Part shown: in pieces, positions 35,001 to 44,673 of the stretch
Position numbering within the stretch: position 1 is the stretch's first letter
Layout: each line of letters starts with the position of its first letter
DNA from: Stromatinia cepivora
Lineage: Eukaryota > Ascomycota > Leotiomycetes > Helotiales > Sclerotiniaceae
DNA length: 64,000 nt
Direction: 5' to 3'
Assembly: GCA_014898415.1 (NCBI GenBank)
Contig: RCTD01000004.1
Span: 1,239,001-1,303,000 of the forward strand
Program-made: the position numbers and the translations under genes
The notes under the pieces: model-generated
What the model was told of the DNA's origin: nothing
Databases searched by the model: none
Seen by the model: the letters and a program-made list of their open reading frames with translations, nothing else

Positions 35001-36345
35001 CAAAAACGAAGGCATTGAAAAAGTATTCCCAAAATCAAAGTTTGTAATCCAGGTATAAAATGATGCAAAAAAGGGAACAGTATTAATATAATTATCTATA
35101 ATTCAACGAATAAATTAATATTTAATATTAAATATTATAATTATTTTATAATCAATTATATAAATAATTTTGTATATTAGGGATATTATTCAAGTTTATA
35201 TACAAGCAATATCCAATCTGATATGATTATTCTATATTTTATTATTTAAAGAAATAGAATTTATGAAGGGAATATTACTACGAGTGATCAAACCATTATA
35301 TAGTGTATTAGAGATTGGAAATCATTGGTTCGGTATTTACCATAATCATTATTTCATTACACTTCAAATGATTCAATCAACCTACAACCCCTGTTTAATG
35401 TATACTAAACAGGAAGACAAAATATTCGGATTAATAGGATTTCAAATAGATAATACAATTATTGTAGCCAATAAAGCATTTGTAAATAGAAAATAAAAAG
35501 AACTCGAAAATACAAAATTTTTTGTAAAGAATCGAGAAACTTTATTATCCGAGAATCCCTTCAAATTCAACGGAACTATTATTATTCAAGCAAATAATGG
35601 TTTTATTTATATCAATCAGAAAAAGTAATATACAAATCTACAATTTATTAAAATATAATCAATCGATATTTATAATACAAAAGACAAAATTCGAAAAAGT
35701 ATAATCTTAAAAAATCAATATATCGTTTAATATACAAAAAAAGTTTATATTTCAATAATATATTAATTAAAAGTATTATTCGTTTTTTCTTTTGTTATCC
35801 AGATTATCAATCTCAAAGAGGAAGATGTGAAATTGATGAATAAAACAATTCAATAGCAAATAAACAATTCAATTAAAGAATTGAAATTCATATTATTCGA
35901 TCTCGATTCGTTGAAACTAATAATATTCATAAATATATTATTTACTAATAATTGAAATCTATTCTCGCAAATCGGATATATTATTATATTAATAAATAAG
36001 AACAACAAAACGAATCTAATTTATTGATTATTTATTAAATATAAAAAAATCATTAAAAATATATTAGTATCAGAACTTTATAATATAACCTTAGAATTTG
36101 ATATTAGTATAATATTCAAAAATATTATTAGAAATATATTATCAAAACAAAAAATACTATTAATTATATATATAAATTCGAAATCGTTTTATAATTGTTT
36201 TACAAAATCAAATTCAATATAAAAGAAAAGATTAATGATTGATTTAATAGTTTTGTAATAATTATATAAATAAAAGGAAATAATAGAAATCAAATAGATT
36301 GATAAAGAATCTAACCCTATTAATATAATAACAAAAACAAAATTA
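32019..36345 (+). pseudogene. Degenerate copia gag-pol
   Basis: Recognisable pieces on the plus strand: a gag-like segment near 32,270-32,350 (EIIKTFFKGERYQ); a protease active site near 33,140-33,165 reading IDIGIS where IDTGAS is expected; an integrase at about 33,590-34,430 with a zinc-finger-proximal RILQYIGYTNI segment and IIVDIIYINN core; a reverse transcriptase at about 34,950-35,640 (LLRVIKPLYSVLEIGNHWF; GFQIDNTIIVA at the position of the YVDD-type motif); and RNase H at about 35,930-36,340. Dozens of in-frame stops, mostly TAA/TAG, separate them. The upstream part of gag probably lies left of the nested LTR. No function can be expected. Confidence 0.88.
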
Positions 36346-36641
36346 TATTAAATTTTCAAAGATCTTATAAAGAGTAATATAATTAAGATTAAAATTACAG
36401 AATAAATAGAAAGATTAGAATATAATGAAAAGAAAATAATATAAATATAGGAATTAAAAAACGAATACAAAACAAAAACTATTATAAATATATATTCAGC
36501 TATCGGATATATAATCATTTCATATATAAATTGATTCGAACAAAGGAACAAAACAAAAGTTAGAATTGAAAAGAGTACTTACTTACTGGGTATATATATT
36601 CCTGGAGTATACAATACTTCGACTTTAAGAGAAGTTGCCAA

Positions 36642-36853
36642 TGTCGGAATATGAATCATATGCATAATAAGGATAATAAGGATGGTAAGGATCATATGAG
36701 CACTAATGCTCGCACTAGTGCCTCGGCATGCATCATTATATAGATCTTCACCTTTTATAGATTCTAGCTCTCTAGGCAAATCAAAACGTATTAACAAAGA
36801 GTTCTATACGTTCGTTGATAAGCTTCACTTCCCCGTGTACAGTTGTCCCGACA
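36642..36853 (+). repeat. 3' LTR of the copia element
   Basis: Same 212-bp sequence as the 5' LTR; begins TGTCGGAATATG and ends GTTGTCCCGACA. CACGTG motifs of the family appear here as CATATG and ATCATATG, again transitions. It is preceded by a purine-containing TTTAAGAGAAG stretch that could be the polypurine tract. Confidence 0.92.
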
Positions 36854-36858
36854 CTAAG

Positions 36859-37770
36859 TCTTCCACTATAATAATAGTGAATAATATTATTATTATATTA
36901 TTCATTATTATTAACCAATCAACCTCCTCCAAGAGTTTTATATAAACTTAGGGTTCTTTCAGGAAGAATTTTAAGGTCCCTTAGGGTACTGTACAGGAAT
37001 TGTCGACGGTAGAGCTAGACAACCACCGAATCATATCCTGGTGAAATATGGATGCTGCTGCAGTGCTCTACAAAACTCAAAAAGTGACTACACAACATTT
37101 TATATGACCTCAACTGTTTAACACTTAAATTTTTTTCAGGAACTAGAAATGATTTGATATTATTTGCAGATGCGCAGTTTTCAATTACCTGATGTGAATT
37201 AATTTGTTGTCAACCCTTATCAAGCAACCTGCTTTCACCCATACCCATTTATCCTCTCTATACCCCTTTTCTCATCTGCCTTGTGACATTTCTTGCCGAC
37301 CAAGCAACCACACTTGTGGTAGATTGCAGACTTCAGCGCTTATCCCACTTATTTAGATTCCGGCATTTTCGAGATATGCCACACCAATAGCAGTTAATCA
37401 GCTTAGAATATCAACATCATCTCATCATCTCCTTGACGTAACGTTCACTCTCTGCTAACAACTTGTAAACGTCCCGTGCGTTTGCCTCAATTTATTTGTG
37501 CCCGCCCAATCTCTAATAAGTCATTTATTGCCTCGGCATACCGAGATATGAATTACTCAACGGGTATGAATGTCTAGCTGAGATGATTGTTGGTTTTCAT
37601 TTCCCAGGACTTGCTAGATCTTGGCGAGGATTTTTTATGTGCCTTCGCATGCTATTCACTCCATTATTTTATTTAGTGTGTAGGAAAAAACTATGCGCAG
37701 GAAATTAATGACAGAAGAAGCCTCGACAACATTGCAGTACAACTACGTTTGCGCACCTAGCTATCTATGC
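36859..37770. other. Right border of the AT-rich island and spacer
   Basis: AT-rich for about 80 bp after the element, then an abrupt return to ordinary composition by about 36,950. No gene recognised; contains the 3' flank of the hydrolase gene. Confidence 0.45.
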
Positions 37771-38712
37771 TTATTGAGAACGCATATATTCCTCCAGCAC
37801 CCGTTTCGCTGCATCTGCAATGACTTCCGGCTGGGTCAACTCAATTCTATGTGCACTCTCTGAAGCAATCATAACCTTTGAATTGGTTGAATAAACCGAT
37901 TGTTCTCTTTGAAGAGCCTCCTCATTCTCATTCCACATCTCCACCAGTTTTCTCATCGCTCTTCTCTGCCATTCCGTTCCATTTCCCTTCTCAACACCAG
38001 CCTCATACAATCTCTTGTAATCCCGCCCTGACCTCCCAATCACAATACAGAGCGGGTTATTTCCAAGTAACGGCGGATCCATCCTCATAATGTTCTTCTT
38101 TGCAAGGTTTGGAAGACTCGGCGGATACTCGATCCTCTCTCTATCTGACGCTAGAATATGCTTTGGGGTCTCCAGTTCATCCATCGGCGCTGAAAACTCC
38201 CCGCTCGTCAACTTGTGTTCTTCCCGTATACCCAAAACGCAATAGTAATCCAAATCTCGCGAAACCGCCTCAATATTCGGATCTCTCCAATCGGTGACCT
38301 CTAACGTGCGCTCCTGGTTTGTGACCACTAGTACCAGACCGGCAACACGCGAGCCATCCGTTTTCAAAATGAATTCCGGGGCGGTAATGCCGCCCCATGA
38401 GTGCGCAACTAGGATCAATGGTTGTTTTATACCAACATTCTGAATCAGGAGATCGAGTTCCCCAGCGATGTTTTCGGCAGAAGGTAGGAGAGGGGAAGAC
38501 TCGGATGAGCCGTACCCTGGCCTGTCATAGGAGTAGATGTGAACGAAAGGAGAAAAGAGACGAATCACTGCTGCCCATCCAAGATTACTGCAGGCGAGGC
38601 CGGACATCAGAAGCACGGCTGGTTTTTCTGGGTCTGGGACGGGAGTAGGACCAGTGGAATAGAGACAGAGGGAGTGCGTGCCAATATCTACGAGAGTGGA
38701 CGGAAGATCCAT
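37771..38712 (-). CDS. Alpha/beta-fold hydrolase
   Basis: Single-exon gene of 313 residues. Predicted serine hydrolase of the alpha/beta-hydrolase superfamily (esterase, lactonase or C-C hydrolase; substrate unknown). Seen: oxyanion region VLLMSGLACSNLGWAAV, strand IYSYDRPGYGSSE typical of the family, nucleophile elbow VAHSWGG with Ser105, and a C-terminal catalytic His288 in SESAHRIELTQPEV. The acid is probably in the strand before GRSGRDYKR. No signal peptide or membrane segment, so a cytosolic enzyme is likely. The ATG at 38,712 is used; the in-frame codon further upstream at 38,736 is TTG. It is transcribed divergently from a dehydrogenase gene, which suggests but does not prove a shared pathway. 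Confidence 0.9.
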   Translation of the reverse strand: MDLPSTLVDIGTHSLCLYSTGPTPVPDPEKPAVLLMSGLACSNLGWAAVIRLFSPFVHIYSYDRPGYGSSESSPLLPSAENIAGELDLLIQNVGIKQPLILVAHSWGGITAPEFILKTDGSRVAGLVLVVTNQERTLEVTDWRDPNIEAVSRDLDYYCVLGIREEHKLTSGEFSAPMDELETPKHILASDRERIEYPPSLPNLAKKNIMRMDPPLLGNNPLCIVIGRSGRDYKRLYEAGVEKGNGTEWQRRAMRKLVEMWNENEEALQREQSVYSTNSKVMIASESAHRIELTQPEVIADAAKRVLEEYMRSQ

Positions 38713-39369
38713 TGTGTAGTACCTCCAGATCTGCAAGATATTTGTCTGGCTATGAGGTAGCTGTATAGGCTTGGCTATATGAAAATCATGAGTCTTATCT
38801 TGATAAATGTGACTATCATATGATAAGCATGTAGGGCGAACATTTCACTCAATATTTCTATTCCTTGAAAGTTATACCTATGAGAAACACAAGAAATGGG
38901 TTGAACAGTCAAGAGGTTTGGGATAAATCACCAATATGTCTGTATGCTTCTCCCTATAAGTGTGTTCGGTCAGTGGTTATTTTCCAAAGATTGTGCAATT
39001 TATGAATATCGAATTATAGATAAAGATAATATTTACCTGTTTTGGTTGGAAGAAAATTTGCGCGTCACGCTCAACTAGTGCGGTAGCTTGGGCGGCAGAG
39101 CTAGAGTTGGGGACACAAACCCGGTCCTATGCGTTCAGGTATCAATCTAAAAGAGTGTATACTTAGACTTCTTCGGTGAAGACAGAAGGTAAAGGTAGCG
39201 TCCTCTTTCGGGCTGCAAACATCCGAAGTACCATGCGGCATCTCTGACTCCACATCGAAATAGCAAGTATTCAATGGGATATCATTATACTCCCGTTTAT
39301 CTCGTTTTCTTGCAGTGAAATCATATGAGAAATCTAGTACTTCCCATACTACATCAAAGTACTCCAACT
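38713..39369. promoter_or_regulatory. Shared divergent intergenic region, hydrolase/dehydrogenase
   Basis: 657 bp separate the two divergent start codons and must contain both promoters. No binding motif was identified with confidence. Close head-to-head placement is compatible with co-regulation. Confidence 0.5.
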
Positions 39370-40396
39370 ATGGATCAACTACCTGCGGATTTCTTTGTCA
39401 GCTCAACAGACTTTGCTAAGACTACACATATCCAGCAGTATGATGCAGTTGATCTTACTTCGGCCGGACTATCACAAGCCGGCAAAGTTGTGATTATCAC
39501 AGGTGCCAATCGAGGACTGGGGCGTAAGGTGAGCATTTAGAATTCTTTGAAGGAAATTGATTCCGACATCCAAAATGATTGCTGATCTCTGAAGTCCTTT
39601 GTCCCTGCTTTCGCAAAGGCGAACTCCAAAGCAATTGTGTTAGTTGCTCGGGACATTTTATCGCTGCAAGGACTCGAAAGAGAAATCTATGCGCTCAATC
39701 CTGATGTACAAGTTCTGAAGGCTCGAGCGGACATAACCGACCTGACCGCTGTTGAGGAGGTTTACCATAAGATCAAAAATACTTTTGGTACTGCCGATCT
39801 TTTGGTCAACAACGCTGGAGTATTCACTTCCCAAAATTCTCTTGCTAATGCCACATCGAAAAACTGGTGGCAAGATTTTGTATGTGATTTTCGTTCCACC
39901 TGCATAGATTATTACCTTGTTAAGCCTCTTAATGGTGTAGGAGATCAACGTGAAAGGAACTTTCTTTATAACTCAGGGCTTTTTGAAACTTGTTGGACCT
40001 GGCGGTCCGGGTACGATTATCAATCTTGCGACGAGCGGTAGCCTCGGGACATATCCAAACACCTCTTCCTATGCCATGTCAAAACTGTCAACTGTTCACT
40101 TACAAAGCTATGTTGCAGCCGAGAATGCGAATATTGCTGCGATGTCATTAGATCCATGTTTGGCTGAAACGGATATGTTACTCGATGCATATAAAACGAT
40201 GCAGCTCATGGAGTTCGAATTGATAGGCGGAGCAGCTGTCTGGCTAACGACCAACGACGCCAGATTTCCGAGCGGAAGACTTTTCAATGTTACCTGGGAT
40301 ATTGATGAATTGATCGCGCGGAAAGACGAGATAGTGAAGAAAAGTGAGCTGGTTTTTAGCTTCAAAGGATCGCTCGGAAAGGGTCAATTCAAATGA
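39370..40396 (+). CDS. Short-chain dehydrogenase/reductase
   Basis: NAD(P)-dependent oxidoreductase with a Rossmann fold; substrate unknown. Three exons, 39370-39528, 39595-39879 and 39941-40396, join in frame to 299 residues. Seen: cofactor-binding TGANRGLG (residues 44-51), structural NNAG in LLVNNAGVFTSQ, a Ser/Thr cluster LATSGSLG and the catalytic Y192-x3-K196 (SSYAMSKLS). A DITD-type acidic turn (ARADITDL) follows the adenine-binding strand. The classical SDR core is preceded by about 38 extra residues. Length is typical for fungal classical SDRs. It faces the alpha/beta hydrolase gene head to head. Confidence 0.92.
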
Positions 40397-42058
40397 ACCA
40401 TGGATTCACAAGTAAGAGAGGCTTGAAATAGAGAATAAAAAGCAAAACAAAGCCACAATCACAGTTAAGCATGTTGAAAGATACCGCATCATCCAAATAG
40501 TGATTTAGAAGGCTAGGAACCCAACTCCAAGCTTGTACTCAATCATGTTGACTTCAACATTGGCCAGTAATTCCTACCTCATAGAAACTCGCGGGAGATA
40601 TGTTCTAGTACACACACATTTACAGCATGATTCAGAAGTGGTATGCTTGGATGTGTAGAATCATGTGGTTCGTAGAATTGGCCAATTTGTATTAAAAGAA
40701 GTATATAGCACCTAAGAAAACACCGCAAATAATTTTGAGATGGTACAATATGTCCAAGTGCCCTGTCCAAGGACATGCTCGCAAATCTTGTCCTTACATT
40801 CTTTGCAGCCACACAAAGAGTTGTGGCGTTGCCTGTTGTTGATGTTGATTGATAATCTCAGACTTTGTGTGCTTTGCCGTATCCTGATCTTGCCCATTGG
40901 TAATCGGACAACAGCCGTCGTCATCAGAATTGGATGGGCCGTCTCCATGATACATGTTTCTTTCTAAATCAACCCATATTCGAAAAGTGCGGTTATAATT
41001 TCCTGTATTCAGAAGAGTTATCGGATGAATTTTTCAGATGTGGTGCAAATAGATTTGTTTTGACCTCAAATTCTTCAACGGGATAGTTTTATCCTTGAGC
41101 GGGAATATTTCGGATCAAGACAGAGCTACGATTCGATTCTCCCAATGAGAGAGAAACCTTATTCTAGGAAATATATGTAACCCCACTTACTTCAAACACC
41201 ATCGTCAAAACTTCAGACAATAGACACGAGATTTTCAACTCTTTCTACTTCATTTCATCCCACTTTCCTTGGCACTTGTTTCAACTTTTCCATTTACTGC
41301 AAAAACTGGTCTGACTATTTATTCTTCATCTATCCAAAGCACATTAACACAAACAGCCCCGTCTTGATAGCCTCTCCTGGGCGGTGGGTCAAGTGTCTTA
41401 GATTCTCTACTTATCAGGATCATATCTCATGATTCCTCCAATGCATGGAACTTTGGGGATGGGAAGCGAGGTAGTATCCTTGCGTCATGTATCACAATCT
41501 TCTGTTATGGCGACGGAGAGTCTTTTGTGGCCTAAGTGTGGAATCATAATGGACTTGCTTTGACTATGAAGATCTGTCATCTGAAGAATCTGATACAATG
41601 AGAATCAGAAAAATGTGATACAACAAGCATGCAAGCATGAGATGACGACTTTGAGTTGTTTCTGAAATCGTTTTCAATGGGTGGGAATTGGTTCCTATTA
41701 TAGTTCAGTACCAAGCAACGAACGTTCTCCATAGCAGGCAAGAATAATCCTATACTCCACACTGCTTTCTACAGATTTTGTAGGAGAATGCATTTCCTCA
41801 AGGAGTCGATATGAGCTATTACCCATGACTGACTTTTATCATGAAGTTTGGTTGACACACAGATGTTAATAGGCATAAGACTTTCCTTTCTACCGTTTAT
41901 ACATCTACATCCCCATTTCCAGTTGTGTCAACAGTTCTTTCTTTTTTATTGCACTTTATTTTATTTCAATTCTATACAGGATCCGGGCGATTCTCCTATT
42001 ATCTAACTCTTATTCGTTCATTTCTTAGTGCAGGACACATTCCTTCCCTTCCTTCAAT
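40397..42058. other. Intergenic region upstream of the Egh16-like gene
   Basis: 1.7 kb without a supported gene. A small minus-strand frame starting at about 40,951 (53 codons, Asp/Gln-rich, running into a GTAAGG donor-like site) was considered but has no family match. The last 900 bp are pyrimidine-rich and look like a fungal promoter with leader. Confidence 0.4.
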
Positions 42059-43246
42059 ATGTATACATCTATCTTATTTCAAGCGGCATTAATGTCCATC
42101 GCTCAAGCTCACGGTGTTATCCTTGCTGCTCAAGGTATCGCAGGATCCCCCGCAAGTGTAGGATTTAAAGGTACTTGGACATTCATTCCAAACTCCCCAT
42201 AGTTCGGAATGTTAATCTAATCAATCTACTTAGTCGATGGTGCTATCGCAAGAAATTGTACCGGTATCAGCCCATGTCAACAAGACACAACTATCATTCG
42301 TGATTCCGAAATTGCAGCCAATATCGTCAATGAATGTGGTCGTACAGAATTGAGTGGCAACATCGATGTAGGAGAAAATACCGAGAATGCACTCGCAGCC
42401 AATGCCGTCACACAAGTCAAAGCCGGCACAAAGATGACCATTACTATACATCAAGTCAACGCCGATGGAGCTGGTCCCTACTCCTGTGATCTCGACCAAA
42501 CCAGCAACGCTGGTATAATTTCTCAAAATCTCACTGTTACCAACAACGTCCCAGGTGTAAATGGTCTCTCCCAAGCTAAAACTCAAGACTTCAATATCAC
42601 CGTCCAAATGCCCGATAACCTTGCCTGTACTGGTGCCTCTACTGGAAATGTTTGCACCGTTCGATGCCGGAACAATGCTGTCGCTGGTCCATTTGGTGGT
42701 TGCTTCGCTGTTCAACAAACCGATATTGCTGCTAGCAATAACACTGCTAATTCTATTGCCACCGCTCAAACACTCAAAGACATCGAGGCACAAGTCCAAG
42801 AAAACAACGTTGATCTTCCCGTCGCCATTGCCGCCAATCAAGCCGCTGGATCCGCCGAAGGTGCAAAAGGCTTTGCCGGTGCTAATGGTATACTCTCATC
42901 ATTCTTCACCTCCACTGAAAGAGAACATCAAACTAACAAATAAACAGCCCTTCTCAGTGCATCCGTCACATCCATAGCATCACCCGTCATGACCATTCCC
43001 GTAGGAAACTTAGGAGTCAACTCCATCATTGCCACTACAACCTCACCTTCCTCTTCCGTTACACCAACACCTATTACAACCGCCAACGGTAATGATAACG
43101 ATGACGGTAAGGGTAAGGGTAACGCTAAGGGCAACGGTAAGGGTAACGGCAATGACAACGGCAGCGGCAACGGCAATGCTCACGGCAAAGGTGGGAATGA
43201 AAATGAAAATGCCAACACGAAGGGAAACGAAAATGAAAACGAAAAT

Positions 43247-43278
<32 letters not shown>

Positions 43279-43396
43279 GCTCGGAAGAAACAACAACAAC
43301 AATAACAACAATAACAACAAAGCAAGAAAACAACCAACTCTAAAATGGGCCAATCGATTATTCCTAGCCGATAGCTGGGAAGACCCTTCCAATTAG
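42059..43396 (+). CDS. Secreted Egh16/MAS-type protein with low-complexity tail
   Basis: Member of the gEgh16/MAS1/GAS family of secreted fungal proteins, several of which are expressed during host penetration; the molecular activity is unknown. Three exons, 42059-42170, 42234-42887 and 42948-43396, close in frame at 404 residues. The N-terminus MYTSILFQAALMSIAQAHG is a short signal peptide cleaved near AQA|HG. Next comes the family core: HGVILAAQGIAGSPASVGFK, NECGRTELSGNIDVG, TMTIHQVNADGAGPY-like and cysteine pairs (ACTG...VCTVRCRNN...GGCFAVQ). From about residue 305 the protein is Gly/Asn/Lys, then Asn/Glu, then poly-Asn repeats, ending in a short basic segment. No GPI-like hydrophobic tail is visible. 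Confidence 0.85.
43084..43319 (+). repeat. Coding microsatellite in the Egh16-like tail
   Basis: Three successive repeat types inside the last exon: GGTAAC/GGTAAG units encoding Gly-Asn/Lys (about 43,084-43,195), GAAAAC/GAAAAT units encoding Glu-Asn (about 43,197-43,280) and AAC/AAT triplets encoding poly-Asn (about 43,290-43,319). All have 3n or 6n periods, so length changes stay in frame. Confidence 0.85.
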
Positions 43397-43660
43397 ATAT
43401 GACTTAATGTACTATAATATACTATACTATACTATGTTCTGCTCTGTATGGTATAATTACACAAAAGGACAAATTTCAAACAAGAATATATATATCTTAC
43501 CAGAAATGTTTACGTCAGATATGCCCACCTACCTACCTATTTACTGTACAAGCTGAGCGAGAAATACAGGCGGAAGTTTTTTTTCTTTCTCCTTTAATGT
43601 ATATAAATGGATTCTGAGGAGGGATAGAGAGATTTTGTTGCGTGTGTATGAGAAGATGTA

Positions 43661-43710
43661 TGAGATGAGATGAGATGAGATGAGATGAGATGAGATGAGA
43701 TGAGATGAGA
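43661..43710 (+). repeat. Microsatellite (TGAGA)10
   Basis: Ten uninterrupted copies of the 5-mer TGAGA. Confidence 0.95.
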
Positions 43711-44062
43711 TGATTGGATGGAATAGAACAGAATAAAAAGAAAAGATTCAAGATTCGAATACATTTGACTATCTACCTACCTAGCCTACCCACCCACCTA
43801 GATACACATTACAATATATTCATTCCTAGTATACTACATTACATACATACACTCACTATAAATTTCAAAATTCCAAATTTCCAAAATCTCAAATCTTATA
43901 TGATATTCCTACAGGGAAAGTAAGTGAGATATTAGAATGTGATTTATGAGTTGTGAGTTATGAGTTATGAGTTAACATCTGGCCTGGCGTTTGTTGTGAA
44001 ATATCACTCCCTGTTTCTGATGTTAGATACTAGGTAGATATATATAAAAACCCCTCCCCCCT

Positions 44063-44116
44063 CCCCATCCCCATCCCCATCCCCATCCCCATCCCCATCC
44101 CCATCCCCATCCCCAT
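44063..44116 (+). repeat. Microsatellite (CCCCAT)9
   Basis: Nine uninterrupted copies of the 6-mer CCCCAT, followed by CCCC. The G-rich complementary strand could fold into G-quadruplexes. Confidence 0.95.
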
Positions 44117-44673
44117 CCCCTTTCCATTCAAATCCAATCCAAACCATCCATCTCCCCATCAACAGCCAATCCAGACCCCAACCCTAAACTCAGGCCCTAA
44201 CCTTATATCAAATACAAAGAGAAATTATATTTACGAGTACTTTACTAGGACCTAGTACCTAGTATCTAATACCGAGATAGATTATACTATCAACAGACAT
44301 GAGTAAAATGATTATCTATCTATTTCTATTTCTATTAAAAGTACACAGGAATGAAAATAGAAGGGTGACAATCTACCTCTCCCTCAAAAAAGGAAAGAAA
44401 ATCAGTATGAACCTCTTTTATGGATGTGAATATATGATATATTTATGATTTTTGTTCTCCTACTCGAATAGAGCCCTATACCTAAGCTTAAACTATCGAT
44501 GCATTCATCCATTCATTTATCAAGTAACGTAATATGCAATATGCGTACATGTAATACCACGCCACAAACCATGCACCCCAAGACTGAATCGCCGAAACCG
44601 TTACATAAACGCCAAAAAAGCCCTCTCCCTTTCCCTCCCACTCCCTCCCATCTCTCCCAACCCCTCCACCCCA

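Larger units (their letters stand above)
29897..36858 (+). mobile_element. Ty1/copia LTR retrotransposon, structurally complete, coding-dead
   Basis: Two direct 212-bp LTRs (29,902-30,113 and 36,642-36,853) enclose 6.5 kb and are bordered by the identical 5-bp target duplication CTAAG (29,897-29,901 and 36,854-36,858). The internal domain order gag, protease, integrase, reverse transcriptase, RNase H on the plus strand is that of Ty1/copia. All frames are broken by TAA/TAG codons and base composition is extremely AT-rich, the expected result of RIP. A solo LTR is nested at 31,802-32,013; without it and its duplicated 5 bp the element is about 6.7 kb. Confidence 0.93.
43397..44673. other. Intergenic region with simple repeats
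   Basis: 1.3 kb between convergent genes. Contains a pentanucleotide and a hexanucleotide microsatellite (listed separately) and many short T/A/C-rich tracts; no gene recognised. Confidence 0.5.

Noticed and set aside
40793..40951. Small minus-strand frame (53 codons) next to a GTAAGG site
   Set aside because: No downstream exon and no family resemblance could be found.
42230..42841. Open frame of 203 codons on the minus strand
   Set aside because: Exactly antisense to exon 2 of the Egh16-like gene, which has family motifs, a signal peptide and matching splice sites.
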